From positions 62,001-126,000 of the forward strand of contig NZ_PPXX01000102.1 of the NCBI RefSeq assembly GCF_021655075.1: a DNA stretch of 64,000 nucleotides. The letters run 5' to 3'. Shown piece by piece: positions 56,273 to 64,000 of this stretch. The position numbers and the translations under genes are program-made. The stretch is from Clostridium sp. Cult2. Lineage in GTDB: Bacteria > Bacillota > Clostridia > Tissierellales > Tepidimicrobiaceae. Every line of letters starts with the position of its first letter. Position 1 is the first letter of the stretch. Under the pieces are notes generated by a model, which was not told where the DNA came from, made no database searches, and saw only the letters and a program-made list of their open reading frames with translations.

Positions 56273-56668
56273 TTAGAAATTAAAGAATCTACCATATTTG
56301 CTTATTACTTTAAATTTTGAAATATTCTCTATGGCCAATTGTTTTATTTCATTGTTATGAGTCACCATCAAAATTGCCTTTTCCTTTTTAATTGCCCCTA
56401 TTAAAATACCAACAAACTTATCCTTGGCATTTGTAATAACCTTTACCTCATCTCCAGATTTTACTCTAGCGCCATCTAAAACGAATTCCTTCATATCCGC
56501 TTTTTCTAAATGCTGTGAAGTTACAGATTTATTATCAATAATAATTAAATTATTTTTTAAATAGAGTTTTTCCCTCAATACCACTAATATATACCCTATA
56601 AAACTAACAGTAAATAATAATAATAATACTCTTTGAATATATGTCAACAAAATTAAAACTACCTCCAT
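56273..56668 (-). CDS. Hypothetical membrane-anchored protein upstream of the HlyD-like gene
   Basis: Up to 131 residues: a hydrophobic N-terminal helix (about 3-30) then a soluble domain with 'KSVTSQHLEKADMKEFVLDGARVKSGDEVKV' region, rich in beta strands, similar in feel to NfeD-like/OB folds. The start is uncertain: ATG 56668 is inside ATGGAGG; a TTG at 56650 is about 11 nt from GGAGG. First gene of the HlyD-yggS-sepF run. No family recognised. Confidence 0.75.
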   Translation of the reverse strand: MEVVLILLTYIQRVLLLLFTVSFIGYILVVLREKLYLKNNLIIIDNKSVTSQHLEKADMKEFVLDGARVKSGDEVKVITNAKDKFVGILIGAIKKEKAILMVTHNNEIKQLAIENISKFKVISKYGRFFNF

Positions 56669-56688
56669 ATTTTATTTGTTTTATATTA

Positions 56689-56717
56689 AGTATATCATAA
56701 CTATCCCCTAGGTTAAA
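56689..56717 (-). promoter_or_regulatory. Probable promoter of the HlyD-sepF-divIVA run
   Basis: Minus strand TTTAAC (56712-56717), 17-bp spacer, TATACT (56689-56694). The rest of 56718-56818 shows no gene. Confidence 0.55.
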
Positions 56718-56818
56718 CCTACTGTTAATATTTTTTCCTAGGCATTTTGAATTAATTACTTATATATTATTTTACTCTAATATTATAAATAAGCACTAGA
56801 CTGGTATTTGAAAAATGT

Positions 56819-56847
56819 TTGCAAAATCACAAATTTTAGGTTATAAT
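56819..56847 (+). promoter_or_regulatory. Sigma-A promoter of the tRNA-Pro gene
   Basis: TTGCAA (56819-56824), 17-bp spacer, TATAAT (56842-56847). It leaves a leader of about 65 nt before the tRNA. An 8-bp inverted repeat TAGACTGG/CCAGTCTA (56807-56814, 56882-56889) flanks it. Confidence 0.8.
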
Positions 56848-56920
56848 ATAAATGTCTTAAACAAATTCAAACTTATATAATCCAGTCTACTGCAACGTTA
56901 CAAGGATTACAACTTAATAT

Positions 56921-56997
56921 CGGGATGTGGCGCAGTATGGTAGCGCACAAGTCTGGGGGACTTGGGGCCGCTGGTTCAAATCCAGTCATCCCGACCA
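56921..56997 (+). tRNA. tRNA-Pro, anticodon GGG
   Basis: 77 nt including an encoded CCA. Acceptor CGGGATG/CATCCCG, D arm GCGC with its loop, anticodon stem CAAGT/ACTTG with loop CTGGGGG (anticodon GGG), and T arm CTGG-TTCAAAT-CCAG. The GGG anticodon reads CCC and CCU. Stands alone, with its own promoter and terminator. Confidence 0.97.
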
Positions 56998-57047
56998 AAA
57001 ATAGAAACAGGTAGAAAACAATAATTTTCTACCTGTTTCTATTTTTT
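56997..57047 (+). terminator. Bidirectional terminator after tRNA-Pro and spoIVA
   Basis: A perfect 22-bp stem (56997-57018 with 57025-57046) with a CAATAA loop; T runs follow on both strands. The strongest terminator in the window. Confidence 0.92.
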
Positions 57048-57076
57048 CAGAGAGATGTGGATTTCCAATATCAATT

Positions 57077-58555
57077 TTAAATAATAATGCAAATCAATCC
57101 ACCGCTACCATCATTGATTATCCTTTCTAACGCTCTTCTCATCTTATTTCTTGCATCATCAGGCATGGTGTTTAGTTTCCCTTGCAATTGTTCGTTAACT
57201 AAATCATATAGGGATTTGCCAAATAAATTGGATTGCCAGATCTTTGATGGGTCCCCTTCAAATTCGTCTAAGAAATATTTTACCAGCTCTTCACTTTGCT
57301 TCTCCGTTCCTATTAAAGGTGATACTTCAGTGGTGATATCACAACGTAATAAATGTAGGGAAGGAGCCTTTGCTTTCAGTTTTACACCAAATCTATTGCC
57401 CTGCCTATATATTTCTGGTTCATCTAATTCCATTTCATCTAGACTAGGACTTACCAAACCATAGCCAATTTCATTAGCTTGAATCAAAGCATTTTCAATT
57501 TTATCGTACTCCCTCTTTGTATGAGCTAATTTGTTTATTAAACCTAATATTTGATAATCGCCTTCTATTGTATATCCAGTCATCTCTTTTAATACTTCAT
57601 AGAACAATCCTTCATCAATAATTATTTCAGCATTTACTACTCCTTCCCCCAATTTGATTTCCTTTATATTAATATCCTTTACTATATCCAGTTCATTTAA
57701 AACTTTTAAAGAAATATCAACTTCATTTAATTTCTGTAAAGTTTGTACTGATTCCTTTAAAGAATCTAATATATTAGATTTTATCCAATGATTCCTTGGT
57801 AAACCTTCTATCCAACCTGGTAAATTGATGGTAATCTCTTTAACTGGAAATTCAAACAATAGCTTTTCAAAAACTTTCTCCACATCTTCAATTTCCATAT
57901 TCAAACAATCTACAGTTACTACTGATACCCCATACTTTTCTTCCAAACTTTCCCTTAATGCTATAGTGCTATCTAAATTGGGATGTTTAGTATTTAGAAT
58001 AATTACAAAAGGCTTTTCTAATTCTTTCAATTCAAATATTACTCTTTCTTCAGCCTTTATGTAATTGGATCTATCTATATCTGTAATTGAACCATCTGTT
58101 GTTACTACTATCCCAATAGTTGAATGATCCGTAATGACTTTTCTAGTTCCAATTTCAGCTGCTTCTTCAAAAGGTATGTCCTTTTCATACCAAGGGGTTG
58201 AAACCATCCTAGGAATATCATTTTCAATATGTCCTAAAGCTCCCTTTACCAAATATCCTACACAATCTACCATTCGGACTTTAAAGGTTACATTATCCTT
58301 TAAGGTCAATTCAACTGCCTCATTAGGTACAAACTTAGGCTCTGTAGTCATAATTGTTTTTCCTGCCCCACTCAGTGGCAATTCGTCCTTGGCTCTTTCT
58401 TTTTTATACTTGTTTTCAATATTGGGTATAACCAATAGTTCCATAAATCTTTTAATAAAAGTCGATTTCCCCGTTCTAACTGGTCCTACTACTCCTGCAT
58501 ATATATCCCCTTCTGTTCTTTCAGCTATATCCTCATATATGTCAAACCTTTCCAC
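57077..58555 (-). CDS. spoIVA: Stage IV sporulation protein A (SpoIVA)
   Basis: The ATPase that polymerises on the forespore surface as base of the spore coat. 492 residues, the same length as in B. subtilis. Walker A-type 'GPVRTGKS' (24-31), 'TTEPKFVPNEAV', sensor 'VRMVDCVGYLVKGALGH' and C-terminal 'IWQSNLFGKSLYDLVNEQLQGKLNTMP' region are conserved. The start is GTG at 58555, 5 nt after AAGGAGGGGG; the frame further upstream is not coding. Likely transcribed by sigma-E (promoter at 58608-58635). Confidence 0.97.
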   Translation of the reverse strand: MERFDIYEDIAERTEGDIYAGVVGPVRTGKSTFIKRFMELLVIPNIENKYKKERAKDELPLSGAGKTIMTTEPKFVPNEAVELTLKDNVTFKVRMVDCVGYLVKGALGHIENDIPRMVSTPWYEKDIPFEEAAEIGTRKVITDHSTIGIVVTTDGSITDIDRSNYIKAEERVIFELKELEKPFVIILNTKHPNLDSTIALRESLEEKYGVSVVTVDCLNMEIEDVEKVFEKLLFEFPVKEITINLPGWIEGLPRNHWIKSNILDSLKESVQTLQKLNEVDISLKVLNELDIVKDINIKEIKLGEGVVNAEIIIDEGLFYEVLKEMTGYTIEGDYQILGLINKLAHTKREYDKIENALIQANEIGYGLVSPSLDEMELDEPEIYRQGNRFGVKLKAKAPSLHLLRCDITTEVSPLIGTEKQSEELVKYFLDEFEGDPSKIWQSNLFGKSLYDLVNEQLQGKLNTMPDDARNKMRRALERIINDGSGGLICIII

Positions 58556-58607
58556 TTTTCCCCCTCCTTCACAATCATAATGTAAATTAATAATACTTAA
58601 CATTATA

Positions 58608-58635
58608 TATATATGTACTAGGCCTTATAATATGA
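58608..58635 (-). promoter_or_regulatory. Sigma-E-like promoter of spoIVA
   Basis: Minus strand TCATATT (58629-58635), 13-bp spacer, CATATATA (58608-58615). Same layout as the one before ylbJ; sigma-E drives spoIVA in B. subtilis. Confidence 0.65.
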
Positions 58636-58643
58636 TAGGGTTT

Positions 58644-58676
58644 AAAAAAAACCTGCTAGAATGTAGCAGGTTTTTT
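58644..58676 (-). terminator. Intrinsic terminator after gpsA
   Basis: Minus strand stem ACCTGCTA/TAGCAGGT extended by A/T pairs (arms 58664-58676 and 58646-58658), then eight T residues. The gpsA stop codon is at its edge. Confidence 0.9.
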
Positions 58677-59700
58677 ACCAATCTTTTATCTGATGCTTTA
58701 TTACATCTTCCATCTCATGTTTTTTGTCCCTTAGCATTAAATTGACAACAGAATTTTTTACATCTTTTCCTTCATATAAAACTTCGTATATTTCTTTAGT
58801 AATAGGCATTATAACATCATATTTCTTAGCTAATTCATAGGTAGACCTGGTGGTCTTAATTCCCTCTACTACCATTCCAACAGACTTTATAGCTTCTTCC
58901 AAAGTCTTACCTTGGCCTATTAGTATTCCAGCTCTTCTATTCCTACTATGCATACTTGTACAAGTTACGATTAAATCCCCTATACCAGCCAAACCTGAAA
59001 AAGTTAAACTATTAGCCCCCAACTTCTCTCCCAGCCTTGCAATTTCAGTAATTCCTCTTGTCATAAGAGCAGCCTTGGTATTATCCCCATATTCTAATCC
59101 ATCTGAAACTCCGGCTCCCAATGCAATAACGTTTTTTAATGAACCCCCTAATTCAACACCTATTACATCTGGATTGGTATAAACTCTAAAAAATGGAGAC
59201 ATAAATATATCTTGTACATACTCAGCTACTCTTTTATCTAAAGAAGCAGCTACTACCGTAGTAGGCATATTCCTTGCAACTTCCTCTGCATGAGAAGGTC
59301 CCGATAATACTGCATAGGGATTATCTGGTAATATTTCACCAACTATTTCAGATATCCTAAGTAAAGTGTCATTTTCAATCCCTTTTGCTACATTTACAAT
59401 TATCTGCTCTTTATTGAACAAATTTTTATGATTATTTAGAACTTCTCTTACCCCATGGGAAGGAATAGATAAAACCAATAAATCCTTATTATAAATGGCT
59501 TCAGATATATCATCAGTCACATTAATACTTTCAGATATTGTAACCTCTGGTAGATATTTGCTATTTTCCCTATGCTCTCTCATCTGTTCCATTTGTCTTT
59601 TATCTCTAACCCAGATATCCACCTTATGATTATTATTTGAAAGTAGGATAGCTAATGCAGTACCCCAACTACCTCCACCGATTACACCAATATTATTCAT
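58675..59700 (-). CDS. gpsA: Glycerol-3-phosphate dehydrogenase [NAD(P)+]
   Basis: Makes sn-glycerol-3-phosphate for PlsY. 341 residues. 'IGVIGGGSWGTALA' (4-17) is the dinucleotide site; 'LSGPSHAEEVA' and the catalytic Lys in 'GGSLKNVIALGAG' (about 184-196) are conserved. Between plsY and spoIVA; the der-plsY-gpsA-spoIVA order is common. Confidence 0.98.
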   Translation of the reverse strand: MNNIGVIGGGSWGTALAILLSNNNHKVDIWVRDKRQMEQMREHRENSKYLPEVTISESINVTDDISEAIYNKDLLVLSIPSHGVREVLNNHKNLFNKEQIIVNVAKGIENDTLLRISEIVGEILPDNPYAVLSGPSHAEEVARNMPTTVVAASLDKRVAEYVQDIFMSPFFRVYTNPDVIGVELGGSLKNVIALGAGVSDGLEYGDNTKAALMTRGITEIARLGEKLGANSLTFSGLAGIGDLIVTCTSMHSRNRRAGILIGQGKTLEEAIKSVGMVVEGIKTTRSTYELAKKYDVIMPITKEIYEVLYEGKDVKNSVVNLMLRDKKHEMEDVIKHQIKDW

Positions 59701-59748
59701 CTAATGTTCCTCCCTATTAACTTTTTCCCTTGTTATTAATCTTTCTCC

Positions 59749-60351
59749 CTATTCCACTTTTTCCCCAATTTTATACTCTTTCCCATGGATTAATCTTTTG
59801 ATATTTGCTCTATGCCTATAAATTGCTAATATTGCTAAAATCAAAGTTGTGATAAAATAGTTTCTATTAAAAGGCTTATTGATTACAACCCCTAGAATTG
59901 GTACCAGAAATGCTGAAAGAATTGACCCTAAAGATACATATCTGGTAATAATTACAACTAATAGAAAAAATATAAAGGATATAATTGCAATAGGCCAATG
60001 TAGAGATAGGAGTACTCCAAAAGAAGTAGCAATACCCTTACCTCCTTTAAATTTAAGAAATATAGGCCAATTATGTCCAATAACTGCAAATAATCCTCCT
60101 ATTAATTCCCCATTATATCCCATTATTTTTCCACCCAAATATACAGCTAATATACCCTTAAACATATCAAGAATAAATGCTAATATCCCGATTTTTTTGC
60201 CAAATACCCTTAAGGCATTGGTAGCCCCTGCATTACCGCTGCCAAACTTTCTTATATCTGTTTTTTTTAATAATTTACCCAATACATAGGCAGAAGAAAA
60301 ACTTCCAATCAAATATGAAACTCCAGCAACTAATAGATATTTCAAACTCAT
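59749..60351 (-). CDS. plsY: Glycerol-3-phosphate acyltransferase PlsY
   Basis: Transfers the acyl group from acyl-phosphate (made by PlsX, 17996-18994) to glycerol-3-phosphate. 200 residues with about seven membrane segments and the three motifs 'GSGNAGATNALRVFG' (about 37-51), 'GHNWPIFLKFKGGKGIATSFG' region (about 91-111) and 'RYVSLGSI'. Its ATG overlaps the der stop by 4 bp; a TTG two codons later fits the ribosome binding site better. Confidence 0.97.
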   Translation of the reverse strand: MSLKYLLVAGVSYLIGSFSSAYVLGKLLKKTDIRKFGSGNAGATNALRVFGKKIGILAFILDMFKGILAVYLGGKIMGYNGELIGGLFAVIGHNWPIFLKFKGGKGIATSFGVLLSLHWPIAIISFIFFLLVVIITRYVSLGSILSAFLVPILGVVINKPFNRNYFITTLILAILAIYRHRANIKRLIHGKEYKIGEKVE

Positions 60352-61664
60352 TCACCCTTTTCCCTAAAATCAAATTGAATAGGTACCCCATCAAATCCAA
60401 AATATTTCCTAATTTGATTTTCCAAATATCTCTGATAGGAAAAATGCATTAATTGTCGTTTATTTATGAAAATCAAAAACTTTGGTGGCTTTACAGCAAT
60501 TTGAGTGCCATAGTATATTTTCAATCTAACTCCTTTATCTGAAGGTGGCTGATTTAATAATACTGCTTCATTGATTATATCATTTAATACACCTGTGCTT
60601 ATTCTTAAATTGGAATTATTATTGACTAGATTTATTAGCTGAAATAACTTATCTACTCGTTTTCCAGTTTTAGCAGAAATAAATACAATGGGTGCATAGG
60701 AGATGAAGGCTAATTTATTTCGAATATCTTTTTCAAAGTTCAAATGAGTATTGGTTTCCTTTTCTACTAGATCCCATTTATTAACTGCAATAATAATTCC
60801 TTTTCCATTTTCATGGGCATATCCAGCAATCTTCGTATCCTGCTCCGAAATCCCTTCTGTACTATCAATAATCAATACACACAAATCAGATCTATCAACA
60901 GCAGACAGAGTACGAACAACACTATACCTTTCAACCTTTTCATAAATACTACGTTTCCTTCTTAATCCCGCAGTATCTATCAATACATATTTATTCTCTT
61001 CATAGGTAAAATATGTATCTATTGCATCTCTTGTAGTGCCAGGTATATCCGTTACAATAACTCTGTCTTCTCCTAATATATTGTTAATCAAAGAGGATTT
61101 CCCTACATTGGGTTTACCGATAATAGCTACCTTAATAAGGTCATCATCATATTCTGTATCCTTGTGTTCTGGAAAATGTTTAATAATTTCATCTAATAAA
61201 TCCCCTATACCTAGCCCTTGTTCAGCAGAGATAATCATTGGTGATCCCATACCCAATTCATAAAATTCAAATATTTCATCTGGCATTTTATGGGTGTCGA
61301 TTTTATTACAAACCATTAAAATTTCTTTTCCTGATTTTCTCAATATATTAGCAATTTCTCTATCCGTTGAAGTAACTCCATCTAATCCATCAACAACAAA
61401 CAAAATAACATCTGCTGTATCTATGGCAATTTCCGCTTGTTGTCTAATATTAATAGGAATTATCTCTTCAGATTCAGGTTCTAACCCTCCTGTATCGATT
61501 AAAGTAAAATACCTGTTTAACCATTCTGCTTCTGCATAAATCCTATCCCTAGTAACTCCAGGGCTATCTTCTGTAATAGCTATTCTTCTCCCTACTATTC
61601 TGTTAAATAAAGTTGATTTTCCTACATTTGGTCTTCCCACTATACATACCACTGGTCTATCCAT
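60348..61664 (-). CDS. der: Ribosome biogenesis GTPase Der (EngA)
   Basis: A 50S assembly factor with two GTPase domains. 438 residues: first P-loop 'GRPNVGKST' (10-18) with 'DTGG' and 'NKID', second 'GKPNVGKSS' (near 183-191) with 'DTAG' and 'NKWD', then a C-terminal KH-like domain ending 'FDFREKGE'. The ATG at 61664 follows GAGGTGA. Preceded by the DUF512 gene by 10 bp. Confidence 0.98.
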   Translation of the reverse strand: MDRPVVCIVGRPNVGKSTLFNRIVGRRIAITEDSPGVTRDRIYAEAEWLNRYFTLIDTGGLEPESEEIIPINIRQQAEIAIDTADVILFVVDGLDGVTSTDREIANILRKSGKEILMVCNKIDTHKMPDEIFEFYELGMGSPMIISAEQGLGIGDLLDEIIKHFPEHKDTEYDDDLIKVAIIGKPNVGKSSLINNILGEDRVIVTDIPGTTRDAIDTYFTYEENKYVLIDTAGLRRKRSIYEKVERYSVVRTLSAVDRSDLCVLIIDSTEGISEQDTKIAGYAHENGKGIIIAVNKWDLVEKETNTHLNFEKDIRNKLAFISYAPIVFISAKTGKRVDKLFQLINLVNNNSNLRISTGVLNDIINEAVLLNQPPSDKGVRLKIYYGTQIAVKPPKFLIFINKRQLMHFSYQRYLENQIRKYFGFDGVPIQFDFREKGE

Positions 61665-61674
61665 TCTTATCACC

Positions 61675-63006
61675 TCAAGTTCTTTTAAATAGATCGATTA
61701 AATCCTTCCCAGAAACCTCCATAGGAGTTATTCTAACCTTTAATCTATTTTCTATATCTTCTACAGTTAAATCATCTAAAAAAACATTGCTATCTGCCCT
61801 TAACATGGATTTTGGTATTATTATACCATCTATATCTTTATATTCTTTTAATTGACTAATAATATCTTGACCTGTAATCAACCCAGATACGGTAATAGAT
61901 TTTCCAAAGAAATTGTTTTCTATGGCAACTACTTTTATATCTAATCCAGAAAATTTGCCCATTATTTTATCTTTTATTCTGTTCAAAAAATCCTCTGCCA
62001 ATGTACCTGTGGCTATAATATATTTTTTATTTATTTCTATTTTATCATCTATCTTCCTTAACTCTTCATCTATACTATTATCAAAAGTCCTTAACAACCC
62101 TACTCCATTTTCCAACTGAGGGAATCCTTCATATTCTTCATAATCTGGCAAAGGCTCCTCTGTTAGAGCATAGAACTCGTCAGAAGCAAATACAAATCTA
62201 GTTCCCATTTTTTTCAAAAATCCATCCTGTTCTTTCCTTATTAGATATAATAATTCCATAGCCCTTTGCCTATTATAGGGTATAATCTTATGAAGATTTT
62301 CCCTATATTTGGTTAATCCTACAGGGACTACCGCCACACTTTCAACACTTGGATATAGATTGGAAAGGTCCTTTAAAGTTCTTTCTAATTCCTTCCCATC
62401 GTTAACCTCTGGTACTAAAACTATTTGACAATTTACCTTAATGTCTGCTTCCTTAAATCTTTGGAGTATGGATAGTATTTTCCCCGCATTTTTATTGTTT
62501 AACATCTTTACCCTCAATTCTGGATTTGTTGTATGAACTGAGATATTTATCGGGCTTAATCTATATTTTATAATCCTATCAATTTCTTCCTCTGCCATAT
62601 TGGTCAAAGTGATAAAATTCCCTTGTAAAAATGACAACCTGGAATCATCATCTTTAAAATATAAAGTCTCTCTCATATTAGGAGGTAATTGGTCTATAAA
62701 ACAGAATATACATTTGTTTCTACAGGATTTAGCTTTGTCGATTAAAGGATTTGTAAATACAATACCTAAATCTTCATCAAAATCCTTCTCAATCTCTAAA
62801 ATCCAAACTTCTCCCTCTTCTTTTTCAATTTCCACTTCTATATAATCATCGGATATTAAGAATTTATAATCGATAATATCTTTAACCTTTTCACCATTAA
62901 TAGATAGCAATATATCATTAGGTTTAATTCCTAATTCTTCAGCTATACTATCTTTATTAACCTTTTCTATAATATTCCTATAATCATAAATCTTCTTTAG
63001 TTCCAT
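61675..63006 (-). CDS. DUF512 radical SAM protein with N-terminal PDZ-like domain
   Basis: 443 residues. N-terminal PDZ-like region ('GIKPNDILLSINGEKVKDI', about 26-44), a Cys motif 'CRNKCIFCFIDQLPPNMR' region (about 92-109, CxxxCxxC) of the radical SAM type, a TIM-barrel middle and a C-terminal DUF512 domain (about 280-430, 'VFASDEFYALTEEPLP', 'FFGKSITVSGLITGQD'). It nearly always stands next to der in Clostridia. Function unknown; a role in ribosome assembly is only suggested by the neighbour. The ATG at 63006 follows GGAGAG. Confidence 0.9.
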   Translation of the reverse strand: MELKKIYDYRNIIEKVNKDSIAEELGIKPNDILLSINGEKVKDIIDYKFLISDDYIEVEIEKEEGEVWILEIEKDFDEDLGIVFTNPLIDKAKSCRNKCIFCFIDQLPPNMRETLYFKDDDSRLSFLQGNFITLTNMAEEEIDRIIKYRLSPINISVHTTNPELRVKMLNNKNAGKILSILQRFKEADIKVNCQIVLVPEVNDGKELERTLKDLSNLYPSVESVAVVPVGLTKYRENLHKIIPYNRQRAMELLYLIRKEQDGFLKKMGTRFVFASDEFYALTEEPLPDYEEYEGFPQLENGVGLLRTFDNSIDEELRKIDDKIEINKKYIIATGTLAEDFLNRIKDKIMGKFSGLDIKVVAIENNFFGKSITVSGLITGQDIISQLKEYKDIDGIIIPKSMLRADSNVFLDDLTVEDIENRLKVRITPMEVSGKDLIDLFKRT

Positions 63007-63044
63007 AATATAACTCTCCATCTAATTATTTAAATCTCTATTTT

Positions 63045-63053
63045 ATTATAGCA
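63045..63053 (-). promoter_or_regulatory. Extended -10 for the DUF512-der-plsY-gpsA operon
   Basis: Minus strand TGCTATAAT, a perfect extended -10. No clear -35; TTGATA 11 bp upstream is too close. Confidence 0.5.
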
Positions 63054-63083
63054 GAATACCTTATCAATACATAGTTTAAAATT

Positions 63084-63125
63084 TAAATATATAAGCCTAC
63101 AGTTAACTGTAGGCTTATATATTTA
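63084..63125 (-). terminator. 42-bp perfect palindrome after glyA, bidirectional terminator
   Basis: Arms 63084-63104 and 63105-63125 are exact complements with no unpaired centre; a GCCTACAGTTAACTGTAGGC core is flanked by A/T pairs and AAATTTT follows on the minus strand. Confidence 0.8.
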
Positions 63126-64000
63126 TTATGCATATAAAGGAAAGTCTTTGCAAAGTTTAATTACCTTTTCTTTAACTTCTTCCCTACTATTATCCTCATC
63201 TAAAGCTAAATCGATTATCTCAGCAATTCTTCTCATTTCCTCTTCCTTCATACCCCTTGTAGTTACAGCAGGAGTACCTATCCTTATTCCACTAGTTATA
63301 AATGGGCTTTCAGGATCAAAAGGTATTGTATTTTTATTAGTTGTTACATTAACTGCCTCTAACAATTCTTCAGCTTTCTTACCTGTTAAACCTTTATTTC
63401 TCACATCTATTAGGATTAAATGATTATCCGTTCCACCTGAAACCAATCTAAAGCCTCTTTCCATCAAGCTTTCTGCTAACACCTTTGCATTATTAATTAT
63501 TTGACTTTGATAATCTTTAAAATCATCTTGTAAAGCTTCTCCAAAGCTCACAGCTTTAGCTGCAATAACATGCATTAATGGGCCCCCTTGAATTCCTGGG
63601 AAAATAGCCTTATCTATAGCTTTTCTATATTTCTCTTTACAAAGAATAGCCCCGCCTCTTGGTCCTCTTAATGTTTTATGGGTAGTAGTAGTTACAAAAT
63701 CTGCATATGGTACTGGATTTGGATGGAGACCTGCTGCTACTAAACCAGCTATATGGGCCATGTCTACCATTAAATATGCTCCTACTTCATCAGCTATTTC
63801 CTTAAATATGGAGAAATCAATAGTCCTTGGATAGGCACTTGCTCCAGCCACTATCATCTTAGGCTTCTCTTTTAATGCTACTTCTCTAACTTGATCATAA
63901 TCAATCATTTCCTTTTCCTTGTCCACGCCATAAGCAACAAAATTGAAGTAAGTACCAGAAATATTTACTGGACTACCATGAGTTAAATGGCCACCTTGTG
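63126..64000 (-). CDS. glyA: Serine hydroxymethyltransferase, 5' end beyond window
   Basis: Converts serine and THF to glycine and 5,10-methylene-THF. The frame is open to the right edge ('[11 protein letters not shown]' near 63960-63990 fits the family), so the N-terminal third lies outside. Visible: '[16 protein letters not shown]', '[10 protein letters not shown]', the PLP Lys motif '[15 protein letters not shown]', and '[12 protein letters not shown]'. About 290 residues remain of the usual 410. Confidence 0.97.
   Translation of the reverse strand, partial: QGGHLTHGSPVNISGTYFNFVAYGVDKEKEMIDYDQVREVALKEKPKMIVAGASAYPRTIDFSIFKEIADEVGAYLMVDMAHIAGLVAAGLHPNPVPYADFVTTTTHKTLRGPRGGAILCKEKYRKAIDKAIFPGIQGGPLMHVIAAKAVSFGEALQDDFKDYQSQIINNAKVLAESLMERGFRLVSGGTDNHLILIDVRNKGLTGKKAEELLEAVNVTTNKNTIPFDPESPFITSGIRIGTPAVTTRGMKEEEMRRIAEIIDLALDEDNSREEVKEKVIKLCKDFPLYA

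Noticed and set aside
56807-56889. TAGACTGG/CCAGTCTA inverted repeat around the tRNA promoter as an att site
   Set aside because: Only 8 bp, 67 bp apart and no integrase or displaced tRNA end nearby; likely chance.
56669-57076. Search for a second tRNA or small gene in the 408-bp region
   Set aside because: Apart from the promoters, tRNA-Pro and its terminator, no frame with a ribosome binding site or other tRNA was seen.

Overview
The window is a low-GC, spore-forming Firmicutes chromosome, most like the Clostridia and possibly Tissierella-like (the family level is an inference). SpoIVA, YlbJ and a YteA-type protein indicate sporulation. The gene order follows that of Bacillus subtilis almost block by block: trmD-rplS-rbgA-rnhB-ylqG-ylqH, smc-ftsY-ylxM-ffh-rpsP, rpmB-yloU-yloV-recG, priA-def-fmt-rsmB-rlmN-prpC-prkC-rsgA-rpe, and der-gpsA-spoIVA. 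Nearly all genes are on the minus strand; the plus strand carries only the recombinase end, tmcAL, ylbJ, rpmB, rqcH and a tRNA-Pro.

Region by region. Bases 1-2353 are the end of an integrated mobile element: an incomplete HAD-like gene and a large serine recombinase. The element splits comM inside its conserved Asn-Pro-Cys-Pro-Cys motif. Bases 2354-12261 hold yraN, a FlhB-C-like/FliK-like pair, rnhB, rbgA, rplS, trmD, rimM, khpA, rpsP, ffh, ylxM and ftsY. Bases 12273-21152 hold smc, a radical SAM gene, rnc, acpP, plsX, rpmF, yceD and ackA. Bases 21281-29524 hold tmcAL and ylbJ on the plus strand, then a coiled-coil gene, coaD, rsmD, recG, yloV and asp23 on the minus strand. Bases 29741-31650 hold rpmB, a small membrane protein gene and a thiamine salvage unit (TPP riboswitch, thiT, thiN). 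Bases 31651-46311 form one long run from yicC to rpe covering GMP kinase, omega, CoaBC, PriA, Def, Fmt, RsmB, RlmN and the PrpC/PrkC signalling pair. Bases 46529-50239 hold rqcH and lspA-rluD-pyrR. Bases 50381-56668 hold yteA, a second small protein gene, a DAHP synthase and a division cluster (sepF, yggT, ylmH, divIVA) led by two poorly understood envelope genes. Bases 56921-64000 hold tRNA-Pro(GGG), spoIVA, gpsA, plsY, der, a DUF512 radical SAM protein and part of glyA.

How the genes work together: most serve translation (ribosomal proteins, rRNA and tRNA modification, ribosome GTPases, SRP pathway, formyl-Met handling), chromosome maintenance, membrane phospholipid synthesis (plsX, plsY, gpsA, acpP) and division/sporulation. 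The most unusual items are the comM insertion, where the recombinase borrows its last codons and stop from host DNA; the orphan FliK-like/FlhB-C-like pair in a non-flagellar operon; a 47-bp perfect palindrome overlapping the ylxM-ffh promoter; and two small membrane protein genes with good ribosome binding sites. Promoters with the same sigma-E-like layout precede both spoIVA and ylbJ.
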